Shown: positions 1 through 8,233 of the stretch, piece by piece | How positions within the stretch are numbered: position 1 is the first letter of the stretch | Layout: each line of letters begins with the position of its first letter | Assembly: GCA_963795775.1 (NCBI GenBank) | Contig: CAWCJL010000005.1 | Span: forward strand, 186,001 to 250,000 | DNA: 64,000 nucleotides | Direction: 5' to 3' | Source: CAWCJL01 sp963795775 | Lineage (GTDB): Bacteria > Acidobacteriota > Terriglobia > Terriglobales > Acidobacteriaceae | The notes under the pieces: generated by a model | The model's input: the letters and a program-made list of their open reading frames with translations, nothing else | Database searches by the model: none | What the model was told of the DNA's origin: nothing | Program-made: the position numbers and the translations under genes

Positions 1-863
1 TCGGGGTGGACAAGGCTCGCCTTCGCCCGGGCGGCTGCGAGGTCCTCTTCCCCCGGAGGAGGTCCGGTCACCGCCACAGTGCGAAATGCGACGTTGATAT
101 CTCGCCCCAGCAGATCGTTAAGACTCTCCTTTCCCGACTGCAACTTATCTTCGTACTGCATCAGAGAGAGCCGTTCCTGAGCCAGCTTGGCTTTTACCTG
201 GAGATTGTCCGACGCCAATGCGGTTTTTTCGGCCACATACTCCGCGGTAATGCGATCGAGTTCCTCGTATTGTTGAATGCTCGCCTTGGTCGCCTCGACT
301 GCTTGTTCCGCCTGAACAATACCGTGGTATGCCTGATGAACGCTGGCGGAAATGGACTGCTGCGCGCTGCGCGACTGCTCACCGGCTTGTGTCACCGCCA
401 ATTGTGCCGCACGGAGGTTCAGGTTGACCTTATAGAGTGTCAGAAGAGGCTGCGAAGCCTGCCCCACAACGAAGGCCGTGGGCGACTGTGAGGTGCTTAG
501 GTTGATGTCGTGCCCCGGAATCGGGCCGGTCGCCTGATAGGTGCCGAGCTGGCCCTCTTTGATTTTGAAGTTGATGCTAGTCAACGTCTCACCTCCGAAC
601 ACATACGTGCTCAAGGAAGGAAACCGCTTAGTCTTGCCCGCAAGCCACTGTTGACGCGCAGCGTCCACGTTCAGCGACGCCATCTTCAGGTTGCGATTGT
701 TCGCAAGCGCCATGGCTACGGCCTCATCGACGCTCAGCACGGGAGCTCCCGCCGCCTGGTCTGATACGGCTACTTCCTGAATGCACGCCGCCGCGCAGTG
801 CCCGAGGAAACCGAAAGCGCAGAGAACAGCAACACAGCCGACGGCAGGAAGCGTTGTGAACAT
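1..863 (-). CDS. TolC-family outer-membrane efflux protein, C-terminus cut by window edge
   Basis: Reading the minus strand from the ATG at 863 gives 287 uninterrupted codons running off the left edge. The start has AAGGA about eight bases upstream. The product begins with a hydrophobic signal segment. It then has the usual TolC opening: SVDEAVAMALANNRNLKMA near residues 45-60, followed by long Ala/Gln-rich amphipathic helices with AYHGIVQAEQAVEAT around residues 180-195. It lacks the second half of the fold because the window ends. TolC proteins form the outer-membrane channel of type I and RND exporters. No adaptor or pump is visible, so the partner is unknown. The frame is clear and the family call is good; a specific symbol is not justified. 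Confidence 0.8.
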   Translation of the reverse strand, partial: MFTTLPAVGCVAVLCAFGFLGHCAAACIQEVAVSDQAAGAPVLSVDEAVAMALANNRNLKMASLNVDAARQQWLAGKTKRFPSLSTYVFGGETLTSINFKIKEGQLGTYQATGPIPGHDINLSTSQSPTAFVVGQASQPLLTLYKVNLNLRAAQLAVTQAGEQSRSAQQSISASVHQAYHGIVQAEQAVEATKASIQQYEELDRITAEYVAEKTALASDNLQVKAKLAQERLSLMQYEDKLQSGKESLNDLLGRDINVAFRTVAVTGPPPGEEDLAAARAKASLVHP

Positions 864-1277
864 TGCGAATTTCCTTGAGCACAGTGCTGGCCCAGCGGAT
901 CACCGAGGAGGGGGCTCAATGAACTGCCGGAGTCTACCACGCGGCTCGATTACACAGCAATGAAAACTCGCGAGAGACACCCTGCCCGGATCGGGCGCTC
1001 TTGAAGCGAAAGCAGGTGCCGTTGCACGCCCGGAGTGCTCGACGGAAGGTGGCTGTCAACTATTAACCGCGAATCAACCTGCCGTTCCAGCAATCGATCC
1101 GGAATAAGTCTTTGATCTCATTTGGAACGCCTCCAATTAGTTCTCGACTCACTCCTTCCCTCTCAAAACTAAGAGTGAAAAATATAGGTGGACACGATTC
1201 CCCGGCACTATGTATAAATAGCCGTCCCGCCTACCTGAGTAGAAGTTTGTAAACGTTAGCTAACCTGGAGGAACTAG
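864..1277. other. Intergenic region between divergent genes at 863 and 1278
   Basis: This 414-base spacer separates the minus-strand TolC-family gene from the plus-strand secreted protein. The only supported element is the sigma70-like promoter at 1189-1218. The rest is AT-rich compared with the window average, and I see no gene, tRNA or clear repeat in it. Confidence 0.5.
1189..1218 (+). promoter_or_regulatory. Candidate sigma70-type promoter of the secreted protein gene
   Basis: TGGACA at 1189-1194 and TATAAA at 1213-1218 are separated by 18 bases, in an AT-rich stretch 60 bases before the start codon at 1278. Both hexamers differ from consensus by one or two bases. A start site near 1225 would leave a leader of about 50 bases containing GGAGGA before the ATG. 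This is pattern matching only. Confidence 0.4.
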
Positions 1278-1910
1278 ATGAAGGGTACGGACCCGAAGTT
1301 TTACGGTTGCTTTAAAGAGCAGATGAGAGGCCGAGTCACAAAACGGGGTTTTGCAATCGGTTTTACGATCGCGGCGGCGGCGCTTGTTATGTCAACCCGT
1401 CCCGCCGGCGCACAGAACGTGCCATTTTCGACCAATGAGAGCTTTAGCTCCTGCACCGAATCTCTATGCATTGACGCTCCACCCCAGGGTCCGCAGGGAC
1501 TTGACGGTTCTGGCGGGTGGGGGTGGAATAGCTCGGCTAAGGCGCCCGTATCCTCGCTCTTCGTGGGTAAGCCGGCTACATTCACTGTCACCGTCATGCA
1601 GCCGGACAATGTCCCGCTCTGCGGTTCGGGACCGCTAACGATCACGCTCACATATAGCTCTCGTGACTTCACTTTGAATAGCACGGACAGCACCGGCAAC
1701 CCTGGCGTCGATCCTTTCGATCGGGGTGGCGTCGAGACCTTCTCGTACAACGGCGACTTCCTGTGCCACAAGGACCAAAGTGTCGCCTTCACCTTTACTC
1801 CGCAGCACACGACAAACACGGCCCTGGTCACGGCCACGGTCCATGCGAACAATCAGCAAGCCTCTGAAACCTTCCCCGTTGCAATTCAGAAGAAGGATGA
1901 GAGACACTAA
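1278..1910 (+). CDS. Secreted cysteine-containing protein of unknown function, 210 aa
   Basis: The ATG at 1278 follows a strong GGAGGA ribosome site. Residues 1-25 are basic and polar; residues 26-45 (AIGFTIAAAALVMSTRPAGA) form a signal peptide with likely cleavage after AGA. The mature part of about 165 residues is rich in Ser/Thr/Val, alternates in a beta-strand-like pattern and contains four cysteines (a CTESLC pair, then PLCGSG and FLCHKD). An Ig-like or other beta-sandwich fold with two disulfides is a reasonable inference. It ends in a charged KKDERH tail. It stands alone, with its own promoter and a hairpin after the stop, in the AT-richer left end of the window. I recognise no family. 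The coding call rests on signal peptide, ribosome site and position. Confidence 0.7.
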   Translation: MKGTDPKFYGCFKEQMRGRVTKRGFAIGFTIAAAALVMSTRPAGAQNVPFSTNESFSSCTESLCIDAPPQGPQGLDGSGGWGWNSSAKAPVSSLFVGKPATFTVTVMQPDNVPLCGSGPLTITLTYSSRDFTLNSTDSTGNPGVDPFDRGGVETFSYNGDFLCHKDQSVAFTFTPQHTTNTALVTATVHANNQQASETFPVAIQKKDERH

Positions 1911-2327
1911 CGACGCGTAAGTCCGCGCGTAAGTGGGAAGCACAGCGCAGGCACCACACAAGAGGCCACCGTTCAGGCGGCGGCCTCTTGACATTCATGA
2001 TCGCGCGGGCAAGTCCACCGAACAACGCTTCATGCCATTTACAACTGTGCTCCGGCAGGACGCGGGGCGACTCTGATGATTGGGAATTGTTGGATTGACG
2101 CATTCTCAATACTCGTCCAAGATAACTCGTTGACACAGCGGAATCCCGCTTCTCGAGGCACTGGAAAAGTTCGTGCAGATCTGTGGACCAGCCTGATTTC
2201 AAGCCGAGCGGTATGGCTGGCGAAATCTAAGACTGAGGCATGTAGAGGCAACCGCCAGATCGCCAACTATGCGAAGGCACGTATTGGACCCAATGGGCCT
2301 GTTTCCTGGTTCACGATCATGCTTTTC
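1911..2327. other. Intergenic region, terminator plus unassigned sequence
   Basis: The first 80 bases hold the hairpin at 1960-1989. From 1990 to 2327 I find nothing convincing: the short open frames on both strands lack ribosome sites and recognisable products. The base composition stays AT-richer than the rest of the window. Confidence 0.5.
1960..1989 (+). terminator. Hairpin terminator after the secreted protein gene
   Basis: AAGAGGCC at 1960-1967 pairs perfectly with GGCCTCTT at 1982-1989 across a 14-base loop, 50 bases after the stop codon at 1910. There is only a short T-rich tail, so termination strength is uncertain. Confidence 0.5.
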
Positions 2328-3083
2328 TCATTCAGCATAGGCTCGAAACCTTAGGCGAACATAATCGGCATACCAGTCCCCAGCTCTTGTACGGAGAATC
2401 GGCTTTAGCAGCGCAGAGACACGCTCGATAACCATCTTCTGCTGCTCCCTGCCAAGAGAATTCAATAGTGAAGCTCTGAATGTTCGCAACCACTCGTCGA
2501 TTCCGCCCGGGAGGAGGGTGGGTCGAGGTATCAGTTCCATCACATCGACACGAAAACCATGTGCTCGCAGAAGTGCCGAGTATTCACTAACCGTGAAGAA
2601 CACGTTGTGCGCCGATTCCTCGGCGTTGATCCCGAAATCCGCCATCACGGATTGGAGGGCTGTTCGGATCGCTGCAATATTCCCGTGCCCTCCCAATTCT
2701 GCTATGAATCGGCCGCCGGGCTTCAACGCTTTGCGAACTCCGGCAACAACGGCATTTTGGTTCAGCATCCAGTGAAGAGCTGCATTGGAGAACACCGCAT
2801 CGAACTCCGAATGGAAATCGAGGTGCTCGCCGTCGCCGAGTCGGGCGTCCACCCCGCGCCCAATAGCTGCTTCGACAAATCCGGGAGAACTGTCTATTCC
2901 GATTACGTGAGCGGCGCGACCCATAATCTTCAAACTCAACGCACCGTCGCCGCATCCAAGGTCCAGAACGATTTCACCTAGTCTGACTCCGAGAAGATCA
3001 ACCACATCGTTTGCCAAACTCGCGACAAATCTGCCGTTCTTCTCGTAGTCTGCGGCGTTCCACGTTTGCTTAGCTGGGGCCAT
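2328..3083 (-). CDS. Class I SAM-dependent methyltransferase (trans-aconitate methyltransferase-like)
   Basis: A 251-residue cytosolic enzyme of the Methyltransf_11/25 type. The glycine-rich SAM loop VLDLGCGDGALSL lies near residues 42-54, the acidic end of strand 2 in VIGIDSS near 62, and FDAVFSNAALHWM near 95 is the motif IV region typical of trans-aconitate and related small-molecule methyltransferases. ALKPGGRFIAE follows as post-motif II. The open frame continues 59 codons upstream, but the ATG at 3083 is chosen because AAGGAGA sits six bases ahead of it and the extra residues look noncoding. The substrate cannot be told from sequence. A perfect inverted repeat lies at 3100-3119, just before the ribosome site. 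The gene sits in an AT-richer region beside decayed genes, so acquisition by transfer is plausible. Confidence 0.8.
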   Translation of the reverse strand: MAPAKQTWNAADYEKNGRFVASLANDVVDLLGVRLGEIVLDLGCGDGALSLKIMGRAAHVIGIDSSPGFVEAAIGRGVDARLGDGEHLDFHSEFDAVFSNAALHWMLNQNAVVAGVRKALKPGGRFIAELGGHGNIAAIRTALQSVMADFGINAEESAHNVFFTVSEYSALLRAHGFRVDVMELIPRPTLLPGGIDEWLRTFRASLLNSLGREQQKMVIERVSALLKPILRTRAGDWYADYVRLRFRAYAE

Positions 3084-3099
3084 TGCGTCTCCTTGTACA

Positions 3100-3119
3100 T
3101 TCGTCCCAAGGTGGACGAA
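3100..3119. promoter_or_regulatory. Perfect inverted repeat upstream of the methyltransferase
   Basis: TTCGTCC and GGACGAA are separated by six bases, 17 bases before the start codon at 3083. It could be an operator for a dimeric regulator or a hairpin in the mRNA leader. No matching regulator gene lies next to it. Confidence 0.4.
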
Positions 3120-3317
3120 AACAGTTAACCCGCTCTTCGTACCAAGCGGAAAAATCCGTACTAACGTTTTACGCTCTGACCGTACTTTTGTAGACGGGTA
3201 GAGGTGCAAGCTCCCATTCGTTAGGCAGAACGCCCTTTCCTCGAGAATATAGAAGCCCATTTAGGCTTCCATAGAAGAAAGGGAAGACGCGGCGAGTTTG
3301 AGTCATCAGGATGGTGT

Positions 3318-3353
3318 CCTTCCCGCAGATCCTGCCTTTGGCTCTGCGGAAGG
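3318..3353 (-). terminator. Hairpin beyond the permease remnant
   Basis: CCTTCCCGCAGA at 3318-3329 pairs with TCTGCGGAAGG at 3343-3353, with one bulged C and a 13-base loop. It starts seven bases past the stop codon of the decayed permease on the minus strand, where its terminator would be expected. No T-run follows. Confidence 0.35.
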
Positions 3354-3359
3354 GGGAAC

Positions 3360-3633
3360 CTATAAACCCTCTCGATGAGCTATCTGTACCCGGCTATGTC
3401 CATATCCGTAGCTGAAATAAACGACAAACCCCATCAACAACCACACGAGTAGACGTATCCACGTCACCTTTGGCAGGCCGTACGTCATAAACGCGCAAAT
3501 TGAGATGCCGATAATCGGAGTGTTCGGAACAAATGGTGCGCGGAAGGGACGCGGGAGGTCAGGTCGTCTTAACCCGGAGCAACCAAACCCCCGCGCAAAC
3601 GATAATGAACGCCAACAATGTCCCGATATTGCC
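3360..3633 (-). pseudogene. Remnant of an APC-family (cationic) amino-acid permease, C-terminal end only
   Basis: Minus-strand codons from 3633 down read NIGTLLAFIIVCAGVWLLRV. The frame then shifts within about ten bases and continues RRPDLPRPFRAPFVPNTPI, GISICAFMTYGLPKVTWIRL and a final membrane helix, ending at a TAG at 3360-3362. This is the conserved end of the CAT/YhdG-type amino-acid transporters: the IGTLLAF helix, the RRPDLPRPFR loop and the last two membrane segments. The first three quarters of the transporter are absent and no open frame upstream replaces them, so this is a true relic rather than a simple sequencing slip. Family assignment is confident; the boundaries are approximate. 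Confidence 0.8.
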
Positions 3634-3966
3634 TGGCTTTCACACCTTCCGTTGTACCTACTGCAGTTGGCTGGACCCGGTCGGTTCCAATGAATGTAAG
3701 CACCACTGAACGTCTATTGTGGAGCGCGAACGGATGAGAAACGGTCCGCTAATTCCAAGGCTGTACAGATGGCGCTTCCAACAAAGAGCCCCAACTCTCA
3801 CCCCATTGGGCTTGGTTGGGGTTGCGCCTTGAGCAGTAATGCTGCAAGTGCTTGATTCGATTGGTTGCGGGGCTGGTAACTCCTGCTGTGTACCGACTTT
3901 TTCGGGTAGCGTAACAGGGTTCAATAGGAGGGGATTCGCCCGTTCCTATTTAGGATTGCACCTCCG
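3634..3966. other. Noncoding stretch between the permease remnant and the small membrane protein
   Basis: I see no supportable gene. The one item of interest is a near copy of the tRNA-fMet 3' end at 3862-3876, annotated separately. The sequence is probably scrambled residue of the missing permease and of an integrated element. Confidence 0.4.
3862..3876 (+). repeat. Near copy of the tRNA-fMet 3' end (candidate attachment-site relic)
   Basis: TGGTTGCGGGGCTGG here matches the tRNA 3' terminus at 4910-4925 (TGGTTGCGGGGGCTGG) except for one missing G, in the same orientation. The two copies flank 1.05 kb that contains the recombinase remnant. That is the arrangement expected of direct repeats left by integration at a tRNA 3' end, but a chance match is not excluded. 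Confidence 0.35.
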
Positions 3967-4260
3967 TCATAGCCGTAATGAAGAACCCATCCACAGGGCG
4001 AAGCCGATGCCAGCTAAGGTCAACGCGTTTTGCAATCGAAGGTAATTCCGTAGTGTCAGTTCCGGGTCTGGTTTGTTCTTGTACTTGGTAACAGTGAAGT
4101 ACAGAACCGTCAACCAGATCCAAGTGGTGGTGAGGATGCTGAGGCCATCCATAGTATGTGGATGACGGGATAGCATCTGGTTGAGGTGGAGCAGCGTCCA
4201 CGTGTCAATGAAGACAATGAAAGCTGTCAGAATGATGTACTGCCGATGTATCGCCCGCAC
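3967..4260 (-). CDS. Small integral membrane protein, 97 aa, function unknown
   Basis: The start is a GTG at 4260 preceded by a full AAGGAGG five bases upstream, which decides against longer readings of the frame. The product has three predicted membrane segments: YIILTAFIVFIDTWTLL (residues 8-24), LSILTTTWIWLTVLYFTV (about 42-59) and LTLAGIGFALWMGSSL (about 80-95). A charged KYKNKPDPELTLRN loop separates the last two. Such small three-helix proteins are common and unassigned. It lies between the candidate attachment-site copy and the decayed recombinase, so it may be cargo of the old element. The strong ribosome site and clean membrane pattern argue that it is still a gene. Confidence 0.6.
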   Translation of the reverse strand: MRAIHRQYIILTAFIVFIDTWTLLHLNQMLSRHPHTMDGLSILTTTWIWLTVLYFTVTKYKNKPDPELTLRNYLRLQNALTLAGIGFALWMGSSLRL

Positions 4261-4511
4261 AGAAACCTCCTTGCACAACCGGCCAGCGCCACAAGGCGGC
4301 AATTGTACCGCAAAACTGGGCTCCTTGGCAGGTGCAAACAAAAATGATTTTCCGAGTTGACCTAGTTCTCCCATCCCGCTAAAAACATGCATCTTGCTTA
4401 CGCAAGGGACGGGGAATTTAACGCCATCGAAGAATTGACACTGGCTCAACTCAAGGATGCATATAGCAGGGTTGATGCAGAGACCATAACAGAAGGCGGC
4501 AACTTACTTAG

Positions 4512-4986
<475 letters not shown>

Positions 4987-5134
4987 CTTCGATACTAACA
5001 ATCGAGCCGTTCGGGGTCAAACCGTCGGGGGCGCAAACTCCATATTTGGCTTGCTGCTGATCTGATTTGAACTGCGCACATAAAGTGGCAACGCGGCCCG
5101 GGACCGAAAGTTGCCGCGCCTTGCAGCTCCCGCT

Positions 5135-5788
5135 CTAGCCCAGGCTGTCGATGGCCATCAGGATGGCACGTGGCTCCGGCCGTACACGGAAGTCGGCGAA
5201 GCCTTCCGACCACGCCACCATGCCCGTCTTGCTGATCACAAGTGTTGCCGGCACAGGAAGCCGCCAGCTTTCTTCTCCATTCACAAACGGGATGTTCACC
5301 AGGATCGAGCGGTAGTGGTCGCGCAGGTATTGGGGGACGGCATATGCCGCGCCGTATGCCTCCGCAAGCTGCGACCCTTCGTCGCGCAGCAGCGGAAAGG
5401 GCAGCGCATGTTGCGTGAGCGTGAAATCATTCTGCCGGACGCTTTGTGGTGAGATTGCCACCAGCAGGGCTCCACGTTCACGCAGGGCTGGGAAAAGATC
5501 GCGCCAGACTTCCAGTTCGGTTACGCAATATGGGCACCAGCGCCCGCGGAAGAAACTCAACACCAGCGGCCCCAGCGCCAGCAGATCCTGGGAACGCACC
5601 AGCTTCCCGTTCACGTCCGGGAGAGCAAACGGCGGGGCTGCGGCTCCGGGTTGCAGCAGCCGGCTTTCGATGCCCGTCGAGAGCAGCTCGCCGATTGCGC
5701 GCTCTACCGCGGCGAGCCGCTCCGCCTGTACCAGGGAGCGCGTTTGCGCGGTGATTTCGTCGAGCTTTTCCTGAAGCGACATCGTCAT
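5135..5788 (-). CDS. Peroxiredoxin-like (AhpC/TSA family) protein
   Basis: This 217-residue cytosolic protein has an N-terminal helical region (about 1-45) and then a thioredoxin fold beginning PGAAAPPFALPDVNGKLV. The active-site segment is LVLSFFRGRWCPYCVTEL near residues 78-95, with a CxxC pair where the peroxidatic cysteine of AhpC/TSA proteins lies. The later VPATLVISKTGMVAWSEG is the conserved strand-turn-strand ending in the DFRVRPEP region typical of the 'peroxiredoxin-like' subgroup. It probably reduces peroxides using a thiol donor; which donor is unknown. It starts 41 bases after the ffh stop on the same strand with AAGGTGA before the ATG, so it is likely cotranscribed with ffh. Confidence 0.85.
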   Translation of the reverse strand: MTMSLQEKLDEITAQTRSLVQAERLAAVERAIGELLSTGIESRLLQPGAAAPPFALPDVNGKLVRSQDLLALGPLVLSFFRGRWCPYCVTELEVWRDLFPALRERGALLVAISPQSVRQNDFTLTQHALPFPLLRDEGSQLAEAYGAAYAVPQYLRDHYRSILVNIPFVNGEESWRLPVPATLVISKTGMVAWSEGFADFRVRPEPRAILMAIDSLG

Positions 5789-5829
5789 GTCACCTTGCGG
5801 CTTAACCTGTCGGGCCCGCGGCAGCGGCC

Positions 5830-7227
5830 TCAGCGGCCCATCCCCGGACCGCCCATGCCGCCACGCATCGCGCCCAGCGAGCCCATCAGCCTGCGCTGCA
5901 TGCCGCCGCCCTTGGCTGCGGACTTGAACATCTTGCGCATCTGCGCGTATTGCCGTAGAAGCTGGTTCACTTCCTGCACGCTAGTGCCAGAGCCGTTGGC
6001 AATGCGCTTGCGGCGCGAACCCGAGATGATCTCGTGATTGGTTCGCTCCTGCTGCGTCATCGAATTGATGATCGCTTCCACGCGGTTGAACTGCTTCTCA
6101 TCCACCTGGTCCGCAAGCTGCTGTATCCCCTGGAACGGCCCCACCGAAGGCAGCATCTTCATGATGCTCTGGAACGAGCCCAATTTACGGATCTGCCGCA
6201 GTTGATCGCGGAAATCTTCCAGCGAAAAGCCATCGCCGGAGAGCGCCTTCTTCGCGAACTCCTCAGACTTCTTGCGGTCCAGCTTCTCTTCCGCTTTCTC
6301 GATCAGCGACATAATGTCGCCCATGCCGAGAATGCGGCTGACGATGCGGTCCGGATGAAACGGCTCAAACGCATCCGGCTTCTCGCCCGTGCCGATAAAC
6401 TTCACCGGCTGGCCCGTGATGTGGCGAATCGAAAGCGCCGCACCGCCGCGTGCATCGCCATCCATCTTGGTGAGCACCGTGCCCGTCAAAGCAAGTTGCT
6501 GGTGGAAGGCTTCGGCCGAGCGCACTGCGTCCTGGCCGGTCATGGCGTCGGCCACGAACAGGATCTCCTGCGGAGTGAGCAGAGCTTTGAGCTGCCGCAT
6601 CTCGCCCATCAGGTCTTCATCAATGTGCAGCCGGCCGGCCGTATCGACGATCAGCGTATCGCAGCCGTAGTTCACCGCCTCGCGCCTTGCTTCGCGCGCC
6701 AGCCGCTCAACCAGCGGCGTGCCCGCGGGCTCGCCTTTGGTATCGCCTTCGTAAATATTCGCTTTCACGCTCTGCGCCACGATCTTTAACTGCTCGCGCG
6801 CCGCCGGACGGTACACGTCTACGGAGACCAGCATGGGGCGGTGTCCGCCCTTCTGCAGCCACGCCGCCAGCTTGCCGGAGGTGGTCGTCTTGCCCGAGCC
6901 CTGCAGCCCGGCCATCAGAATGATCGTCGGCGGCTTCGAGGCAAAATTGAAGCGGGCCGTGTCCTTGCCCAGCAATGCGATCAGCTCGTCACGCACGATC
7001 TTGATCACCTGCTCGGTGGGTGAGAGCGCGGTCATCACGTCCTGGCCCATCGCCTTTGTGCGGATGTGCTCGATCAGGTCCTTGACGACGTTCAGGTTGA
7101 CGTCGGCCTCGAGCAGCGCCACGCGGATCTCCCGCAGCGCGTCGTTGATGTTCTCTTCGGAAACGGTGCCTTCGCCGCGCAGGTTCTTGAACGCGCGCTG
7201 CAGCTTGTCGGATAGGTTCTCAAACAT
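5830..7227 (-). CDS. ffh: Signal recognition particle protein Ffh
   Basis: The GTPase of the bacterial SRP binds signal sequences of nascent membrane proteins together with 4.5S RNA and docks with FtsY. The 465-residue product has the N-domain (MFENLSDKLQRAFKNLRGEG), then the G-domain with GLQGSGKTTT near 107, DTAGR near 190 and TKMDGDARGG near 248. The C-terminal methionine-rich M-domain contains the RNA-binding GSRRKRIANGSG segment, and the tail is Gly/Met-rich. The frame is open 72 codons further upstream, but that extension overlaps the divergent GDSL gene and lacks homology. The ATG at 7227 gives the canonical N-domain start. Length and motifs are normal for the family. Confidence 0.97.
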   Translation of the reverse strand: MFENLSDKLQRAFKNLRGEGTVSEENINDALREIRVALLEADVNLNVVKDLIEHIRTKAMGQDVMTALSPTEQVIKIVRDELIALLGKDTARFNFASKPPTIILMAGLQGSGKTTTSGKLAAWLQKGGHRPMLVSVDVYRPAAREQLKIVAQSVKANIYEGDTKGEPAGTPLVERLAREARREAVNYGCDTLIVDTAGRLHIDEDLMGEMRQLKALLTPQEILFVADAMTGQDAVRSAEAFHQQLALTGTVLTKMDGDARGGAALSIRHITGQPVKFIGTGEKPDAFEPFHPDRIVSRILGMGDIMSLIEKAEEKLDRKKSEEFAKKALSGDGFSLEDFRDQLRQIRKLGSFQSIMKMLPSVGPFQGIQQLADQVDEKQFNRVEAIINSMTQQERTNHEIISGSRRKRIANGSGTSVQEVNQLLRQYAQMRKMFKSAAKGGGMQRRLMGSLGAMRGGMGGPGMGR

Positions 7228-7293
7228 AGGGGTCCCTTCAAGTTTAGCAGCCCGGATGCCCCGGCCTTCGCCCCGGTGATATGGTGGAAAGCT

Positions 7294-8196
7294 ATGTGGC
7301 GCACCCCCGGATCCCTCCTCCTCTTCGCCGCTTGCCTGGGCGGCGGCGGCACTCTCCTGGCTCAGCAGTCGGCCTCCAGTGCGCCCGTGCTGCAACATCG
7401 CGAGTCGTCCAACTCCGTACCAGTGGTCATCAGCGCCGCACAAGCTACCGCGCCCGCAGCCGGACAGGCGCCCGTTGCTGCCCCGCCTCCCGCCGCTCCC
7501 CCCGCTGCTCCAGCTCCCGCTGCGCCTGTGCTTAGCTGGTGGCAGCAGAAGAACCTGGATGTGTTTGCCATGGACTTCGGCCAGCTCGCCCGCTACCGGG
7601 CAGCAAACGCAGCACTGCCACCGCCCGCCCCGGGCGAGAAGCGCGTAATCTTCTTCGGCGATTCGATCACCGACTTCTGGAAGCTCGATCAGTACTTCCC
7701 GGGCAAGGGATACATCAACCGCGGCATCGGCGGCCAGACCACGTCACAGATGCTGGTACGTTTCCGCCAGGACGTAATCGATCTGAAGCCGAAGGTCCTG
7801 GTCCTGCTCGCCGGTACCAATGACATCGCGGGGAACACCGGACCGATCACCCTGCCGGATATCGAGGCCAACTACGCCACCCTCGCCGAACTGGCACGGC
7901 TGCACGGCGTCCAGGTAGTCTTTTCCTCTATCACGCCGGTGAACAACTACACCGCACTCGCGAAGCCGCTCTTCGATCAGCGCCCCATTCCGGAGATTCT
8001 CGAGCTGAACGAATGGATGAAGACCTACGCGGCCGCTAACGATGCGATCTATCTCGACTATTACCCCGCCCTCGTGGATGACAAAGGCATGCTGCGCGCC
8101 AACCTCGCGAACGACGGTCTGCACCCGAACGATGCAGGCTACAAGATCATGGCCCCTCTGGCGCAGGCAGCTATCGACAAGGCGTTGGCTAAATAG
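7294..8196 (+). CDS. Secreted GDSL/SGNH-family hydrolase
   Basis: A 300-residue exported esterase or lipase-like enzyme. Starting at the ATG at 7294, residues 1-23 form a signal peptide (GSLLLFAACLGGGGTLLAQ). An Ala/Pro-rich linker to about residue 78 follows, then the catalytic domain. All SGNH blocks are visible: FFGDSITD with nucleophile Ser124, the oxyanion glycine in RGIGGQTTSQM, GTND with its Asn, and DGLHPND with Asp274 and His277. The frame also opens 18 bases earlier at a GTG, but the ATG starts the signal peptide cleanly. Many such acidobacterial proteins act on acetylated carbohydrates; the substrate here cannot be told. It is transcribed divergently from ffh across 66 bases. Confidence 0.9.
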   Translation: MWRTPGSLLLFAACLGGGGTLLAQQSASSAPVLQHRESSNSVPVVISAAQATAPAAGQAPVAAPPPAAPPAAPAPAAPVLSWWQQKNLDVFAMDFGQLARYRAANAALPPPAPGEKRVIFFGDSITDFWKLDQYFPGKGYINRGIGGQTTSQMLVRFRQDVIDLKPKVLVLLAGTNDIAGNTGPITLPDIEANYATLAELARLHGVQVVFSSITPVNNYTALAKPLFDQRPIPEILELNEWMKTYAAANDAIYLDYYPALVDDKGMLRANLANDGLHPNDAGYKIMAPLAQAAIDKALAK

Positions 8197-8233
8197 CAGC
8201 GCCTTCGCACGAGCCGCCCGCACCGTCGCGAAG

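Noticed and set aside
2039..2354. Short open frames on both strands between 2039 and 2354
   Set aside because: They have no ribosome site, no recognisable product and overlap one another.
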